Notes: generated by a model from the letters alone, not told the origin. Counted from the first letter of the stretch, positions 9,616 to 19,149 are shown. The stretch: DNA of 64,000 nucleotides from Prevotella sp. P3-122 (GCF_002251365.1 NZ_NPJH01000024.1:186001-250000), one strand, 5' to 3'. Program-made: numbers and translations.

Positions 9616-11805
9616 TTAGGTGAGTGTACGAAACTGCTGTATCTCCTTGATCATGGCTTTCACGTCCTCCCCAACCTGAACGAAGTTCTTGTAGAGGATG
9701 CGCTCTCGCTCTTCCTTGCTCTTGAACTTATAGAACTTAGGGAGTGGAACATACTCCGATTCCTCCTTCTTGATTTCCGTCATGTCGAAGTCGGTCTTGC
9801 AGTAGAACTTGGAGGTCTTGAACTCCTCGCTCTCCTGAATATTCATGCTTCCGTTCATGCCGGTCTTGGTGACTACGAAGTCACGGGCGGTCTGTCCACA
9901 TATCCAACCTGTGGGCATGTCGGAGATTTTGCTTGCAGGCACAAGGCTGTCCATGTTCTCATTGAGGTTGATGGAGGTCTTGTCACGGTCGATGGTCACA
10001 CCCTTTTTGAGTTGCACTACTTTACCGAAGATGTCACTCGACAGCCATTCGAGGGTTTCCTTGGCACGAGCCGAACCGCTCACAACATTACCCACGGTGG
10101 TGATGATTTTCTGCATACCCACCTTGCCGTAGTCGGCTTCCAACTGCGGTAGCTCCTGGAAGCCCAAAGCCACGCTCACCTTGTTGCTTCGGGCAGTGCC
10201 AATCAGTCGGTCGATTTTATGGAAGTATAGGGTCGGCAACTCATCGACGATGATGCTGACAGGCACATTCTTGCCTTGACCTGTATTCACTCTCGTCACG
10301 AGGCGGTTGAGAATCAATGCATTGAGCGCACCGATGATGCTTTCCATCTCTGGGTCGTTGGCAATCAGCAGATAGCTCGGATTCTTCGGGTCACTGACCT
10401 TCAGGTCGAAGTCATCACCATCCTTGTGGAATATCCAATAACTCTCCTTAGTAGCAAGACGGGAGGTATAGACACGTAAGGTGCCTATCATTCCCTCCAA
10501 CTGCTCCATCGCCTTGTTGGCAAAGGCGGTCTGGAACGGACCCAGCAAGGGGGCGACCTCATTGTCGGTCTGCAACACCTCGAAGATGGTCTGATAACTC
10601 TCATTGAGGAACGACAGAATATGAGGCATGTCGCTGTACTTGCCCAACCAATAGGCGGGCTGCACCTCCATGCCCGAATGGTCGAACACACGTCCTGTGG
10701 CTATTAGCCGCTTCGTCTTCGGGTCTTCACGCCGCTCGGCTATCAGCATCTTTCCGTCCTTGTCGTAGGGCTCTTTGCCATAGTTGCAGAAGAAATAGAT
10801 GCAGGCGGCAAGGAAGTTGACGGCAGAGGTCTGGAAGAACTGGTCGCTGCCACCGCCACCTTCCTTCTTTCCCTTTTGCAGGGATTCCAACAGGGTCTCG
10901 GCGGTCTCGCTCGCAGCGGCAAGGTTGTTGATATACTTCAACTGGATAGGGTTCACCCTTCGCGAATACTCCACATCCACAAAGTTGATGATGTTGAACT
11001 TCATGCCGTTGGGCATCTTGCTGTCCTTGGCGTTCTTGTTCTTCAGATAGTGATAGTAGAGTTTGGTGGCGAGGGTGGGAAACTTGTAGTCATACACCAC
11101 CATCGCAAAGCCCTTCTCGCTATGTTGCCTGATGAACGGCTCAATAATGGAGAAGGTCTTACCCGAACCAGGAGTACCCACAACCCATGTGCCACGGAAC
11201 GGATTGACGATGTTCACCCAGCCCTTGCGGAACTTGCCCTTGTAGTAGTACCTCATGGGGATGTTCACGCTGTACTTGTTCTCCTGCAACTCCCTGCATT
11301 GCTCGAAGCTCTCATTCTCGAAGTTGAAGCGGTCTTTCAGCAGTCCTTCCTTCAGGAACTTGGAGATATTGTCGAGGGCGATATGCACCAGCACCACACC
11401 GATGATGGAAGTGAGCATGTAGAGCCAAGTGTTTAATCTAAGGGTATAGAGACGGGGCATGATGGAATAGCCGAACAGCCATACCGACAACACAATCAGC
11501 AGTACGCCCGACACCAACGGGTAAAGCACCTGCCTACGAGCGTCAAACTCCAGATGTTTTTTGTTTCTCGTCCCCACACAGGTGATACATATCAGCAGGA
11601 ACGTGGCCACCTTGCTATACACGAGGTTGCCGTCATGGTATATCATCCACCGCTTGATGCGCCCATGGATGTCCGTCACCACGCCGCCCAGGAAGTCCAA
11701 CTGCTGGGGCTCTAATGCGTAGGCGAAGAACTCCATCAGTATGGAGACATATATCACCGCCCTGAATATCTTGTAAAAACCCTGTAACTCTTTGCTTTCT
11801 TCCAT
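9616..11805 (-). CDS. Type IV coupling protein, TraG/VirD4-like ATPase (Bacteroides MobC type)
   Basis: This 729-residue inner-membrane ATPase brings the relaxase-DNA complex to the channel. Membrane helices are visible at about residues 15-30, 60-80, 95-115 and 128-145. Walker A GTPGSGKT is at 210-217 and Walker B VSIIVDELPTL at about 513-523, followed by the TARSNKVSVALGFQEL segment typical of TraG/VirD4. It closes the tra block, before the lysozyme gene. In other Bacteroides elements the homologue sits in the mobilisation cluster beside MobA and MobB; here neither partner is visible. The gene looks intact. Confidence 0.93.
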   Translation of the reverse strand: MEESKELQGFYKIFRAVIYVSILMEFFAYALEPQQLDFLGGVVTDIHGRIKRWMIYHDGNLVYSKVATFLLICITCVGTRNKKHLEFDARRQVLYPLVSGVLLIVLSVWLFGYSIMPRLYTLRLNTWLYMLTSIIGVVLVHIALDNISKFLKEGLLKDRFNFENESFEQCRELQENKYSVNIPMRYYYKGKFRKGWVNIVNPFRGTWVVGTPGSGKTFSIIEPFIRQHSEKGFAMVVYDYKFPTLATKLYYHYLKNKNAKDSKMPNGMKFNIINFVDVEYSRRVNPIQLKYINNLAAASETAETLLESLQKGKKEGGGGSDQFFQTSAVNFLAACIYFFCNYGKEPYDKDGKMLIAERREDPKTKRLIATGRVFDHSGMEVQPAYWLGKYSDMPHILSFLNESYQTIFEVLQTDNEVAPLLGPFQTAFANKAMEQLEGMIGTLRVYTSRLATKESYWIFHKDGDDFDLKVSDPKNPSYLLIANDPEMESIIGALNALILNRLVTRVNTGQGKNVPVSIIVDELPTLYFHKIDRLIGTARSNKVSVALGFQELPQLEADYGKVGMQKIITTVGNVVSGSARAKETLEWLSSDIFGKVVQLKKGVTIDRDKTSINLNENMDSLVPASKISDMPTGWICGQTARDFVVTKTGMNGSMNIQESEEFKTSKFYCKTDFDMTEIKKEESEYVPLPKFYKFKSKEERERILYKNFVQVGEDVKAMIKEIQQFRTLT

Positions 11806-11840
11806 TTACTTTTCGATGATGCTTTATGATTGAGTACAAA

Positions 11841-11877
11841 AGGATGAAGGATGCCACGGTGGACACCCTCCAATCCT
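11841..11877 (-). terminator. Possible imperfect hairpin terminator after the fimbrillin-like gene
   Basis: The minus strand can fold a bulged GGAT...ATCC hairpin ending in CCTTTT between the stop at 11888 and the coupling protein start at 11805. The stem has several unpaired bases. Confidence 0.3.
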
Positions 11878-11887
11878 CTTTTAAGTT

Positions 11888-12796
11888 TTATTCGTAGCCG
11901 TTGATGGTCTTCTCAGACTCTACTGTCCACGGAGAGATAGTTGCTGATATAACCTCCAGGGTGTTACGCACAGGCTTCAATGAATAGCTGTAGGAATGAC
12001 CTGCTTTCCACGTGTCGTTTGTGAGGAATACAAAGTTCTCCCCATTACTCAGTTGCAATGTCATGTCCGGCATAACCTGTGCAGGAACATAAAGCGTATA
12101 TTCCATGTGGTCACTTTGAGGGTCGCCGAAATAATAGGTCGTCACAGACTCGTCACTGCATTCCACCTTTCCGGTCTTGATATTGAAAGTACCGCTGTCA
12201 AAATAACCGATGAACGTGAGTAGGCTTCCTGCAAAATCGTTGGTGGTGAAACCGTATTCGGGTGAGGTATAGACCTTGATGATGACACGCACCATCTGAT
12301 GGGTGAAGTTCAATGTAAGGCTCGGACTGGCGTATGATGCCGTTCCATTGGCAAACAGGAAATCATTGACCTTCTGCTCACTCTGTACTGCTGCTTCCGG
12401 CACTTGGAACTCTATGATATCGTTAGTAGGACTTGCCATGTAAGGATAGTAGGCATTGAATGTGTGAGTGTCAGTGTCCGTGAAAAATACCTTGCTGGCT
12501 GACACAAATTGATTCGTGCTGCCGTTTCGGGTGAACTTCATGTTGTTGATCATCCCTGTGGAAGAGATGCCAATCATGTCATTGAGTTCCCACTGATTGT
12601 CCACGGCTCGTGTGGAGACGGCAGGTTGCAGCATCTCCAGATTTGTGAACACCTGCAGCTGCTTGGTCGATGTGCTGTCGGTCACTACCACCGAACCGCT
12701 GCCACCGGGCAGGTAAATCTCATTGACGATGTCTTGGTCACAGGACGTGAGGAGCACGGCTCCAAGTCCCAACATTAGAAACAAATTCTTTTTCAT
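11888..12796 (-). CDS. Fimbrillin-like surface lipoprotein
   Basis: 302 residues with a lipoprotein signal ending in LLTSC (Cys19). The body resembles the Bacteroidetes fimbrillin family (FimA/Mfa-like beta-sandwich proteins): VSTRAVDNQWELNDMIGIS, an FTDTDTHTFNAYYPY segment and a C-terminal VISATISPWT ending are all typical. Such lipoproteins are exported and assembled on the outer surface. It lies inside the tra operon between TraO plus another lipoprotein and the coupling ATPase, so a role as a mating adhesin is a fair guess, unproven. No usher-like or chaperone gene accompanies it. Confidence 0.8.
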   Translation of the reverse strand: MKKNLFLMLGLGAVLLTSCDQDIVNEIYLPGGSGSVVVTDSTSTKQLQVFTNLEMLQPAVSTRAVDNQWELNDMIGISSTGMINNMKFTRNGSTNQFVSASKVFFTDTDTHTFNAYYPYMASPTNDIIEFQVPEAAVQSEQKVNDFLFANGTASYASPSLTLNFTHQMVRVIIKVYTSPEYGFTTNDFAGSLLTFIGYFDSGTFNIKTGKVECSDESVTTYYFGDPQSDHMEYTLYVPAQVMPDMTLQLSNGENFVFLTNDTWKAGHSYSYSLKPVRNTLEVISATISPWTVESEKTINGYE

Positions 12797-12862
12797 GCTT
12801 TTTCTTTTTTAATTGTTGTACTTTGATGATGATACGGGTGATACTTGATGTCTGTATATGGG

Positions 12863-13528
12863 CTAATCCATTATCGTGATGATGGCTCTCGACTTATGCG
12901 GCTGCCATTTGGGAGTCTCCTGTATAGCACCGCTGCCAAGGGAGTAGAGCCATGCCTTGGCGGTCGCTTGTCCTTCTACTTCCGTTGAAGTCCAATACCA
13001 ACAGTCATCATCCTCATCGGGGATGGGCGTGCCGCCGCATTTCAGGATGTAGGGGTTGATGATGTCCTTGGCATGATAGAGCAGACGCATCTGCGCCACA
13101 CTGGGGATATAGGCACTCTGACCATAACGCCACAGGTCGAAGACACGCTCAGCCAAAGGCGACTTCACATCGGTCGTACCATAGAGGGCAAAGGTGTTGG
13201 CGTTGCCGTCATAGGCGGTGAGGTCACAGGAGGTGTCCTGCTCTACACCGATGCTGTCGGCAAAGGATTCGGGAGCGATGTCCCACAGATAGACGGCATA
13301 TCCGTTCCCCTCCATCTCTTCCCTCTGGTTGATGTTGAACACCACGGCAATGGCTTGCTTGCCCGATTGCTCGTAGGTTTCGTAGGGCATTACCTTGCCG
13401 TCAGTGGTCAATATATGAGTGACCTTCATAGCGGTGTCGGGAAAGTCCTGATGCTCGTCACAGGCAGTCAGCAACACCGTTGCCGCAACTGCAAGAATTG
13501 ATAATAGCTTCTTCATACGCATAGTCAT
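12863..13528 (-). CDS. Lipoprotein with a DUF1566-like C-terminal domain
   Basis: 221 residues with a lipobox LLTAC (Cys23). The second half carries YIPSVAQMRLLY and CWYWTSTEVEG, a pattern shared by DUF1566/Fib_succ_major-type surface proteins with a C-type-lectin-like fold. The ATG overlaps the stop of the TraO gene in an ATGA arrangement (13525-13528), so translation is coupled and the gene is a true member of the tra operon. The product probably sits on the outer membrane beside the fimbrillin-like lipoprotein. The precise role is unknown. Confidence 0.7.
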   Translation of the reverse strand: MTMRMKKLLSILAVAATVLLTACDEHQDFPDTAMKVTHILTTDGKVMPYETYEQSGKQAIAVVFNINQREEMEGNGYAVYLWDIAPESFADSIGVEQDTSCDLTAYDGNANTFALYGTTDVKSPLAERVFDLWRYGQSAYIPSVAQMRLLYHAKDIINPYILKCGGTPIPDEDDDCWYWTSTEVEGQATAKAWLYSLGSGAIQETPKWQPHKSRAIITIMD

Positions 13529-14046
13529 TTTACAGGAAGTTTCACACCCAAGACAATACCCGTTCTAAACAGGTCTTCGCCCTTAATCATCACGTCGGTC
13601 TTCACCTGCCAAAACAGTTTCCAGCCGTGGCGCAAGGTGTAGTTATGTTCATAGCCGAGGTGGATGCCGCCCAAGAACCTGTCGGTATCACTGCCTGCAG
13701 ATGCTCCGATGCGCATGTTGCCATGGTGGTTGCGTCCCCTCGCCACACAGGGCTTGTAGGCGAAGCCGAAGCCATAACTGCGGTAGTTGCTCCAGAAACT
13801 CTCAGGACACACATGACCGCACGAGGCGCACTCGTCCCACTTGATATATCCGTTGGCAAAATACTCCCACGCATTGTGATACTTGGTCTCATGCTCATAG
13901 GATAGCGTCACTTCCAGTCCTCGCTCATACAGGCATCCGAAGCCCAAGGATATGCGGTCGCTATTCTGCTGCGCTATTGCTGGAGTCATGCTTGCCATAA
14001 AACAGATAACTATCAGCAACAAGGTATGCGCAAGCCTTTTTTTCAT
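13525..14046 (-). CDS. traO: Conjugative transfer protein TraO-like
   Basis: From the ATG at 14046 the protein has 173 residues with a clear signal peptide (KKRLAHTLLLIVICFMASM, cleavage after AIAQ). The mature part is rich in glycine and aromatic residues with alternating beta strands and looks like the TraO family, an outer-membrane-associated protein of Bacteroides transfer operons. A longer form starting at 14106 overlaps the traN stop by ATGA and is possible by coupling, but would place 20 polar residues before the signal peptide. Family assignment rests on order (after TraN) and general sequence character. Confidence 0.75.
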   Translation of the reverse strand: MKKRLAHTLLLIVICFMASMTPAIAQQNSDRISLGFGCLYERGLEVTLSYEHETKYHNAWEYFANGYIKWDECASCGHVCPESFWSNYRSYGFGFAYKPCVARGRNHHGNMRIGASAGSDTDRFLGGIHLGYEHNYTLRHGWKLFWQVKTDVMIKGEDLFRTGIVLGVKLPVK

Positions 14047-14102
14047 TCTACATTGGCTTTCCCTTTGGCCGCCGAACGTTGTTTCTTCACTCTTCATTTT
14101 CA

Positions 14103-14948
14103 TCATTCTTCCTCCAACAGTATATGGTTAAACGAATCGGCAGACAGCACATCCTCATAGTCGATGCTGAGCGAGATGGTGCGTCCGCTTATCTGCTTCT
14201 CCGACAGCTCGATGGTCAGCACCTTGTCGTTGGGGAAAGTCATCTTCTTCACCACAATCACGTTGCGGTAGCCATACTTGAAGGCCTTTGCATCGTCCAA
14301 CACAAGGGCTGGGGTCAGTTCAACTATCTGCGCATTGGTAGCCTTGCTCTGCTTTTTGTCCGACAGCTTCACTCTCATCTCGTCGATGTCGAAGCGGATG
14401 TTGGTCTTGTTCTCCACGGAGAAGTCGATGAAGAAATATTCGCCCACGCTGTAGATGTTGTTCAGGCGCATCACCATGCGGTGCTTCTTCGTCGCCACAT
14501 TGCGAAACTTGGCAGCTGATGACCATATCTGACGCGCATACTTGGTCATATCGGCAGTGGACAGGCTCACAGCCGGGTTGTTGTAGGCATTGCGCTCCGA
14601 ACATTCTATCTCCTTGTCGGTCACCGCCTCCTGCATCCTCGTGGTGTATAGCAAGGCATACTGTGTGCGGTAGCGTTCCGTCACGATGGTCACTATCGCT
14701 AATACCTCGCCGTCGGCATACACGTTGTCCTTGGGCTTCAGGCGGATGGTGTTGTTGATGGGTTGGTCGCCCACCACCTTGTCGGTGGATATATCGACAA
14801 AGCGGATGGGTTCGGAGGCGGTGATGACGGTGGTCACTTGGTCGTTGACCGTCAGCTGCTCCATCTCTTCATAGGTGGTCTGCGCCTTGGCTGACAACAC
14901 GCTCAGCCACAGCAACGCACAGATGTTGATTTTCTGAATAATATTCAT
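14103..14948 (-). CDS. traN: Conjugative transposon protein TraN (VirB9-like position)
   Basis: 281 residues with an N-terminal signal peptide ending SAKAQ. The mature region (ITASEPIRFVDISTDKVVGDQP then LAIVTIVTERYRTQYALLYT) matches the TraN/DUF4138 family, an outer-membrane-facing part of the conjugation channel thought to play the VirB9 role. It follows TraM in the usual TraM-TraN-TraO order. The 69 bases between traM and traN hold a hairpin that occurs again at 22611-22637. Confidence 0.9.
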   Translation of the reverse strand: MNIIQKINICALLWLSVLSAKAQTTYEEMEQLTVNDQVTTVITASEPIRFVDISTDKVVGDQPINNTIRLKPKDNVYADGEVLAIVTIVTERYRTQYALLYTTRMQEAVTDKEIECSERNAYNNPAVSLSTADMTKYARQIWSSAAKFRNVATKKHRMVMRLNNIYSVGEYFFIDFSVENKTNIRFDIDEMRVKLSDKKQSKATNAQIVELTPALVLDDAKAFKYGYRNVIVVKKMTFPNDKVLTIELSEKQISGRTISLSIDYEDVLSADSFNHILLEEE

Positions 14949-14987
14949 AATCCTTGATTTTTTGATGTTTATACTCTATGAGCCACC

Positions 14988-15014
14988 GTTCCCGAAAGTT
15001 TTGCTTTCGGGCAG
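14988..15014. repeat. Repeated hairpin, copy 1 (traM-traN gap)
   Basis: Arms CCCGAAAG and CTTTCGGG around TTTTG, within a 27-base stretch identical to 22611-22637. No T-tract follows on the transcribed strand, so it is unlikely to be a full terminator; it may stabilise or separate mRNA segments of the operon. Confidence 0.75.
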
Positions 15015-15017
15015 TGT

Positions 15018-16160
15018 CTATTTCCTTTTCTCTTTCCCATTAACCAGATACACAAACGTCCCATACTTCAGCTTCACCTTATTCTTCTTGATAGCCTTAC
15101 TGATGGCGTTGCTCGTCTTCTGGTAGGCATTGGTTACGGCTTGCATGCCCCATTGCGAGAAACTGTTGTTCGCTCCCGTCTGGTCGATGTTCATGTTGTT
15201 CTGCATCGCACCGCTCGCCACGTCCTTAGTTGTCTCTCTGAACTGGCTGCCGGGGACATACAATCCCTCTAGTCCGTCTGTGTCATAGAGCGAGAGCGAA
15301 ACCTTTATCAGCTCATCATCCACCAAGATGGAGTTGATACTGCCCTTCACTCGCTGCGAACCGAAACCGCTCATGGTGGCATAGAGGTACGACCCTTTCT
15401 TCACCACGGTCTCACCAATCTCGATGTCATCAAGCAGTCTTAACCGCACCCTCGACCCGTCCGTGGCTTTCACGTCCTCGTCAATGATGGCCTTGATGAG
15501 CTTCGGCTCATGCTCGTTCTGAGTCAGGGTGTTGAAATAGTCGGAAGTCACCTTCACCTTCTTCACCACCTCCTGTGCCTTGTCCTCCTCGTCCAATGCC
15601 TTCACTGCCTTGCTGTCCTCGGCAATCTGACCTTTCACCTCAATCTGCTCCTTGGGCTGTTCAGCCTGTGTGGTGTCCTGGGCAACGGGAGCAACTGTTG
15701 ACTGACCTCTCAGCCTCGCTTCGGCGAGTGCCTTGTTGAGTGCTTCGAGTGCTTCCGCTTCTCGCGCCTTGGCATCGGCCACTTCGGCTGCATCGTCCTT
15801 CTCTTCTGCCTGACGGACGAGTTCCGCAAGGTCTTCTTCTGTGTACTTGGATTCATACGTTTCTTTCTCTTCTTCGTTGTCACGCTCAATGTTATCCACC
15901 GCCGAATAGTCATCTATGCGACCATACGACTTCGCCATGTTCTCATATTTTCCGCCGATGCCGTCACCGTTCTTGATCTGCGCTCCGGGCAGGTTTGGGT
16001 TCAGAAACTCGGTGGTCTGCAGGTTCTTGTCCTGCGTTTCCGCCACCTCCGTATTGAACATGTCAAAGACAAAATAGCCTGTGGCAAGCAACGGGATGTA
16101 CACGATGGCTGGCAGCATGTACTTCGGCTGACGGAAGTTTATCTTATCTGTTATTCTCAT
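15018..16160 (-). CDS. traM: Conjugative transposon protein TraM (VirB10-like)
   Basis: 380 residues. One membrane helix is at about 16-33 (LPAIVYIPLLATGYFVFDMF), followed by a long acidic, alanine-rich helical linker (about 90-200) and a C-terminal beta domain beginning near KLIKAIIDEDVKATDGSRVRLRLLDDI, as in the TraM family. The layout (inner-membrane anchor, long periplasmic spacer, outer-membrane core domain) is that of VirB10, which spans both membranes. It overlaps the upstream TraL-like gene by 17 bases, showing a tight operon. Confidence 0.9.
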   Translation of the reverse strand: MRITDKINFRQPKYMLPAIVYIPLLATGYFVFDMFNTEVAETQDKNLQTTEFLNPNLPGAQIKNGDGIGGKYENMAKSYGRIDDYSAVDNIERDNEEEKETYESKYTEEDLAELVRQAEEKDDAAEVADAKAREAEALEALNKALAEARLRGQSTVAPVAQDTTQAEQPKEQIEVKGQIAEDSKAVKALDEEDKAQEVVKKVKVTSDYFNTLTQNEHEPKLIKAIIDEDVKATDGSRVRLRLLDDIEIGETVVKKGSYLYATMSGFGSQRVKGSINSILVDDELIKVSLSLYDTDGLEGLYVPGSQFRETTKDVASGAMQNNMNIDQTGANNSFSQWGMQAVTNAYQKTSNAISKAIKKNKVKLKYGTFVYLVNGKEKRK

Positions 16161-16563
16161 CGCTGTCTGATTTTGATGTTACTGACTTGTCTTGCTCCTC
16201 CTTGTCCTCCCGATGCGTCACGGGAGGAACCGTGCAGTGGGCGGCATCCATCAATTGTTTCATGCGCCCTTCCTGCCGCTCGATGGCACTTGCCGCCTCC
16301 GTCCGATGACCGTAGTACCTCGCCATCCTGTAGATGTTGATGCCGAAACACGTGGCGACAAAGCCGAACACGATGACGAGAAACAGCGTCTTGTGGGCGT
16401 TGGCGAAGCCTTGCACCTTAGCCGCCGCACGGTCTATCCTCGTGGTCTTGGCAAACTTGCGCCCTGCCGCCACCTCCTTCTCATACCGCTCCCTGTACTT
16501 GGGGTCGTTCTTGTCGGGCATATCCTCGCCCACAAGCATCCGTCTGATTCCTTTTACACTCAT
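16144..16563 (-). CDS. Small membrane protein in the TraL position
   Basis: 139 residues with one membrane helix (FLVIVFGFVATCFGINIY, about 60-78), a basic N-terminal cytoplasmic part and a charged C-terminal tail. It lies between TraK and TraM, where Bacteroides elements carry the small TraL protein. The sequence itself is too short and variable for a firm family call, so the role as an inner-membrane channel accessory is from position. Confidence 0.65.
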   Translation of the reverse strand: MSVKGIRRMLVGEDMPDKNDPKYRERYEKEVAAGRKFAKTTRIDRAAAKVQGFANAHKTLFLVIVFGFVATCFGINIYRMARYYGHRTEAASAIERQEGRMKQLMDAAHCTVPPVTHREDKEEQDKSVTSKSDSDENNR

Positions 16564-16575
16564 ACCGCTGCGATA

Positions 16576-17190
16576 TTAGAAGTTTGACTTCGACTTCTGC
16601 TCAATGTCCTTGTTGAGCAAGGTTCTCCAGTTGGTGATAAGCAATCCGTGAGGATTGTTCTCCGTCCTTGGCACTCGCTTCACCTGTCCCGCCGTCACCA
16701 GTTCACGCATCAGGATATTGCTCCTTCGCTCGATGCGTTGCCTACCGTAGTAGGTGAACTCCATCTTCTCCTTGTTGAACTTGATGCTGTCGCAGAAGAT
16801 GCTGAACACGGCACTCGTACCCATGATGTTGTTGTAGAATCCCTTTTCTTTCAGCGTGTTGTACTGTGCCAAGCCCGTCTCGTCCACCAGATACATCGCC
16901 TTCTCCATCGAATAACGGATGTACTTGTCATCGGGAGCAAGCGTAAAGAAGTAGTGGTGGAACATCTCGATATGGCTCTTTGCCTCCACATCCAGCGTTT
17001 CCTCCATCGTGGTGCGGTTCACCAGTATGGGCACATTGCCGTCTAGCACATACACCTTCTGCTGCGCATCCGTCACCATGCAGCGTGCCGTCCAGATGCT
17101 CGACACCGAGATGATGATGCAGCCCACGAGAAAGGCAGAGCAGATGATGCCAACCAGTTTGATTTTGTTTTCTAAGTTCTTGATTACCAT
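16576..17190 (-). CDS. traK: Conjugative transposon protein TraK (VirB8-like)
   Basis: 204 residues with one N-terminal membrane helix (LVGIICSAFLVGCIIISVSSI, about 12-32) and a periplasmic domain. The segment EAKSHIEMFHHYFFTLAPDDKYI is characteristic of the TraK family. VirB8-type proteins nucleate the inner-membrane complex. It starts 22 bases after the traJ stop and ends 13 bases before the TraL-like gene. Confidence 0.9.
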   Translation of the reverse strand: MVIKNLENKIKLVGIICSAFLVGCIIISVSSIWTARCMVTDAQQKVYVLDGNVPILVNRTTMEETLDVEAKSHIEMFHHYFFTLAPDDKYIRYSMEKAMYLVDETGLAQYNTLKEKGFYNNIMGTSAVFSIFCDSIKFNKEKMEFTYYGRQRIERRSNILMRELVTAGQVKRVPRTENNPHGLLITNWRTLLNKDIEQKSKSNF

Positions 17191-17211
17191 AATACATATA
17201 TTTATTTGTTG

Positions 17212-18342
17212 TTATCTCATCACTGTCGCCATGGCTCCCGTAGCCGTCATCTTTGCCTGTTGCGCCACACCCTCGCCGAAGTTTCGGGTTGAGAAGGCGG
17301 TGTCGCCCTCTGGTATCATCCATGCCGCAAGGTCGGGCACGAGGTTCAGACACTTCAACGCCACGATGCTTGCCGCCATCAGATAGCCTGCCGAGAAGAA
17401 CGAGTTTTGCAGATAGGCTGCCATCGTCTGCTCACTGGCAGTTATCGCAGTTAGGTTCTCTACCTGTATGCAGAGCACGATGTCAAAGAGCAACAGGACG
17501 TAAAAACCGACGAAGTAGAGCATGGCTCCGTAGAAATGTACTGTCAGATAACGGGTTAGCCACTTTGCCCATGATGACTCCCATTTTGGCAAGAGGGAGA
17601 ACGCCCATTGTATCGGACCGAATATCGTGAGCATGCCGAGCAATATCTGCTGGCAGTATATCGTCGCCCACCAACCGATGCGGAACACAATCAGGGCTAT
17701 CAGCATAACAATCTTGTCGATGCCCACCACAGCCCCTGCCGTCAGTGAGGTGAACCATAGCTTGCTGGCATCCTTCTCCATATTGGTCACTTCATCCACG
17801 CCCGTCTGCTCCATCGTCGCCTCTATCAGGTTGGGGTCTGAGGTGCCTTTGTGCGCCACGTCGGCTTGTGCCTGAAGGTCGGTGTACATCGAGTCTCTGA
17901 CATAAACCAACTGCTGCACCTCCTCAAACTTGTCGGAGATTTGTGTTGCCTCTGCCTCGTAGAGGTCGTGGGTGTAACTGCCGATGCAGTTGGGGATATA
18001 GGATAGGAAGTCCAATACGCACCAGCTGCTGCCGCTGTTGGTCATGCCTGTGTCAGCAGGTGGGTACCACCAACAAAGGATGATGCTCACCACCAAGGGC
18101 TTGAACAGTTTCATCACGTCCAAAGGCTCGTTCTTCACCATCATCTTGTAAGCCATGCTTGCCGCCACGATGATAGAGAACAGTGCCGCCAATGCCATAC
18201 ACATTTGGAGAATCCACCAGAATGGCCCCTGTGAGCCTGTGAAGGTGGCATCGGTCAGGAACTCGTTGGTCTGGAATATCACATCATCAATCTCCTCTTC
18301 GAGGATGTTGATGCCGAAATCGCTGAGTATGTTGTCTGCCAT
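17212..18342 (-). CDS. traJ: Conjugative transposon protein TraJ (VirB6-like)
   Basis: 376 residues with several membrane helices: about 43-66, 83-93, 207-222, 232-250, 270-292 and 316-335. The stretch GWWATIYCQQILLGMLTIFGPIQWAFSLLP and the C-terminal PDLAAWMIPEG are typical of the TraJ family, the polytopic inner-membrane channel protein equivalent to VirB6. Here it has 376 residues, a normal size for the family. The gene follows the DUF5045-type protein by 16 bases. Confidence 0.92.
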   Translation of the reverse strand: MADNILSDFGINILEEEIDDVIFQTNEFLTDATFTGSQGPFWWILQMCMALAALFSIIVAASMAYKMMVKNEPLDVMKLFKPLVVSIILCWWYPPADTGMTNSGSSWCVLDFLSYIPNCIGSYTHDLYEAEATQISDKFEEVQQLVYVRDSMYTDLQAQADVAHKGTSDPNLIEATMEQTGVDEVTNMEKDASKLWFTSLTAGAVVGIDKIVMLIALIVFRIGWWATIYCQQILLGMLTIFGPIQWAFSLLPKWESSWAKWLTRYLTVHFYGAMLYFVGFYVLLLFDIVLCIQVENLTAITASEQTMAAYLQNSFFSAGYLMAASIVALKCLNLVPDLAAWMIPEGDTAFSTRNFGEGVAQQAKMTATGAMATVMR

Positions 18343-18357
18343 AATAATTATTGTTTT

Positions 18358-19122
18358 TTATCTGTTTACGCTTTCTTCACCGTCACCATCGTTGGCATCA
18401 TCGCTGTCAGACTCTGTCGAGCTCCTCACACCCTTTATGTTCTCCTGCCAACGGCTCTTCGCATCGCTGATGATGCTGCCTTTATGCACCACACGGTCGT
18501 TGGTGGCTGCCAGGAGAGCGGTGGTCTGGTTTTGGGTGTTGAGCTGAACGAGGTATTTCAGTAGTGTCTCGTTCTGTGCCGTCAGGTCGGCATAGATGCT
18601 CAGATATTGTCGTTTCCTCTGCGCATTGGGCATATAGGCATCCTTGGTGGATTTCACTGCACACTGGTACATATTGTATAGTTCCTCCCACCGACGCTTG
18701 TCATTGATGGTGCCTCCTGTGGGGATGATATGGTCAATGTTCGCCTTCATCTTGTCCAACTGACCGTTAATCTTGCTGCTCTCGGCAAGCCAGGCGAGGT
18801 CTATCTGTCGGTCGGCTACGTTTAGGGCTTCCACCTCTGCACGCTTGGTCAGGGCCGAGTCTATCTTCTCCGCATCATCCACTTGGTTGTATAGGTTGAT
18901 GCCGGCAAGGGTACGGAAGCCCAACTTGTTCTTCTCTGCCGCCGTCTTCTTGTAGCTGTTGTGCAACAGCCAATAATAGAACTCAGGGGTGAGAGAACCG
19001 CCACCTGTCTCCATCACCGTTATCTGGTTCTGCTTCGATGAGTCGTGGTTATAGGTTACGCTTTGGGCTGTGGCTGAGGTGGTGGCTACTGCCGCCATAA
19101 TGAGTATCATTGTCTTCTTCAT
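18358..19122 (-). CDS. Exported helical transfer-operon protein (DUF5045-like)
   Basis: 254 residues with a cleavable signal peptide (KKTMILIMAAVATTSATAQ). The mature protein is mostly charged alpha helix and ends in an acidic tail (SDSDDANDGDGEES). It resembles the DUF5045 proteins found in Prevotella and Bacteroides transfer operons; no function is known. It sits between TraJ and another exported helical protein where CTnDOT-type elements keep TraI, so a VirB5-like pilus-tip or periplasmic role is possible. The family match is from memory and moderate. Confidence 0.65.
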   Translation of the reverse strand: MKKTMILIMAAVATTSATAQSVTYNHDSSKQNQITVMETGGGSLTPEFYYWLLHNSYKKTAAEKNKLGFRTLAGINLYNQVDDAEKIDSALTKRAEVEALNVADRQIDLAWLAESSKINGQLDKMKANIDHIIPTGGTINDKRRWEELYNMYQCAVKSTKDAYMPNAQRKRQYLSIYADLTAQNETLLKYLVQLNTQNQTTALLAATNDRVVHKGSIISDAKSRWQENIKGVRSSTESDSDDANDGDGEESVNR

Positions 19123-19149
19123 ATCTATTCTTCTTTTGTTTGCAATCCG

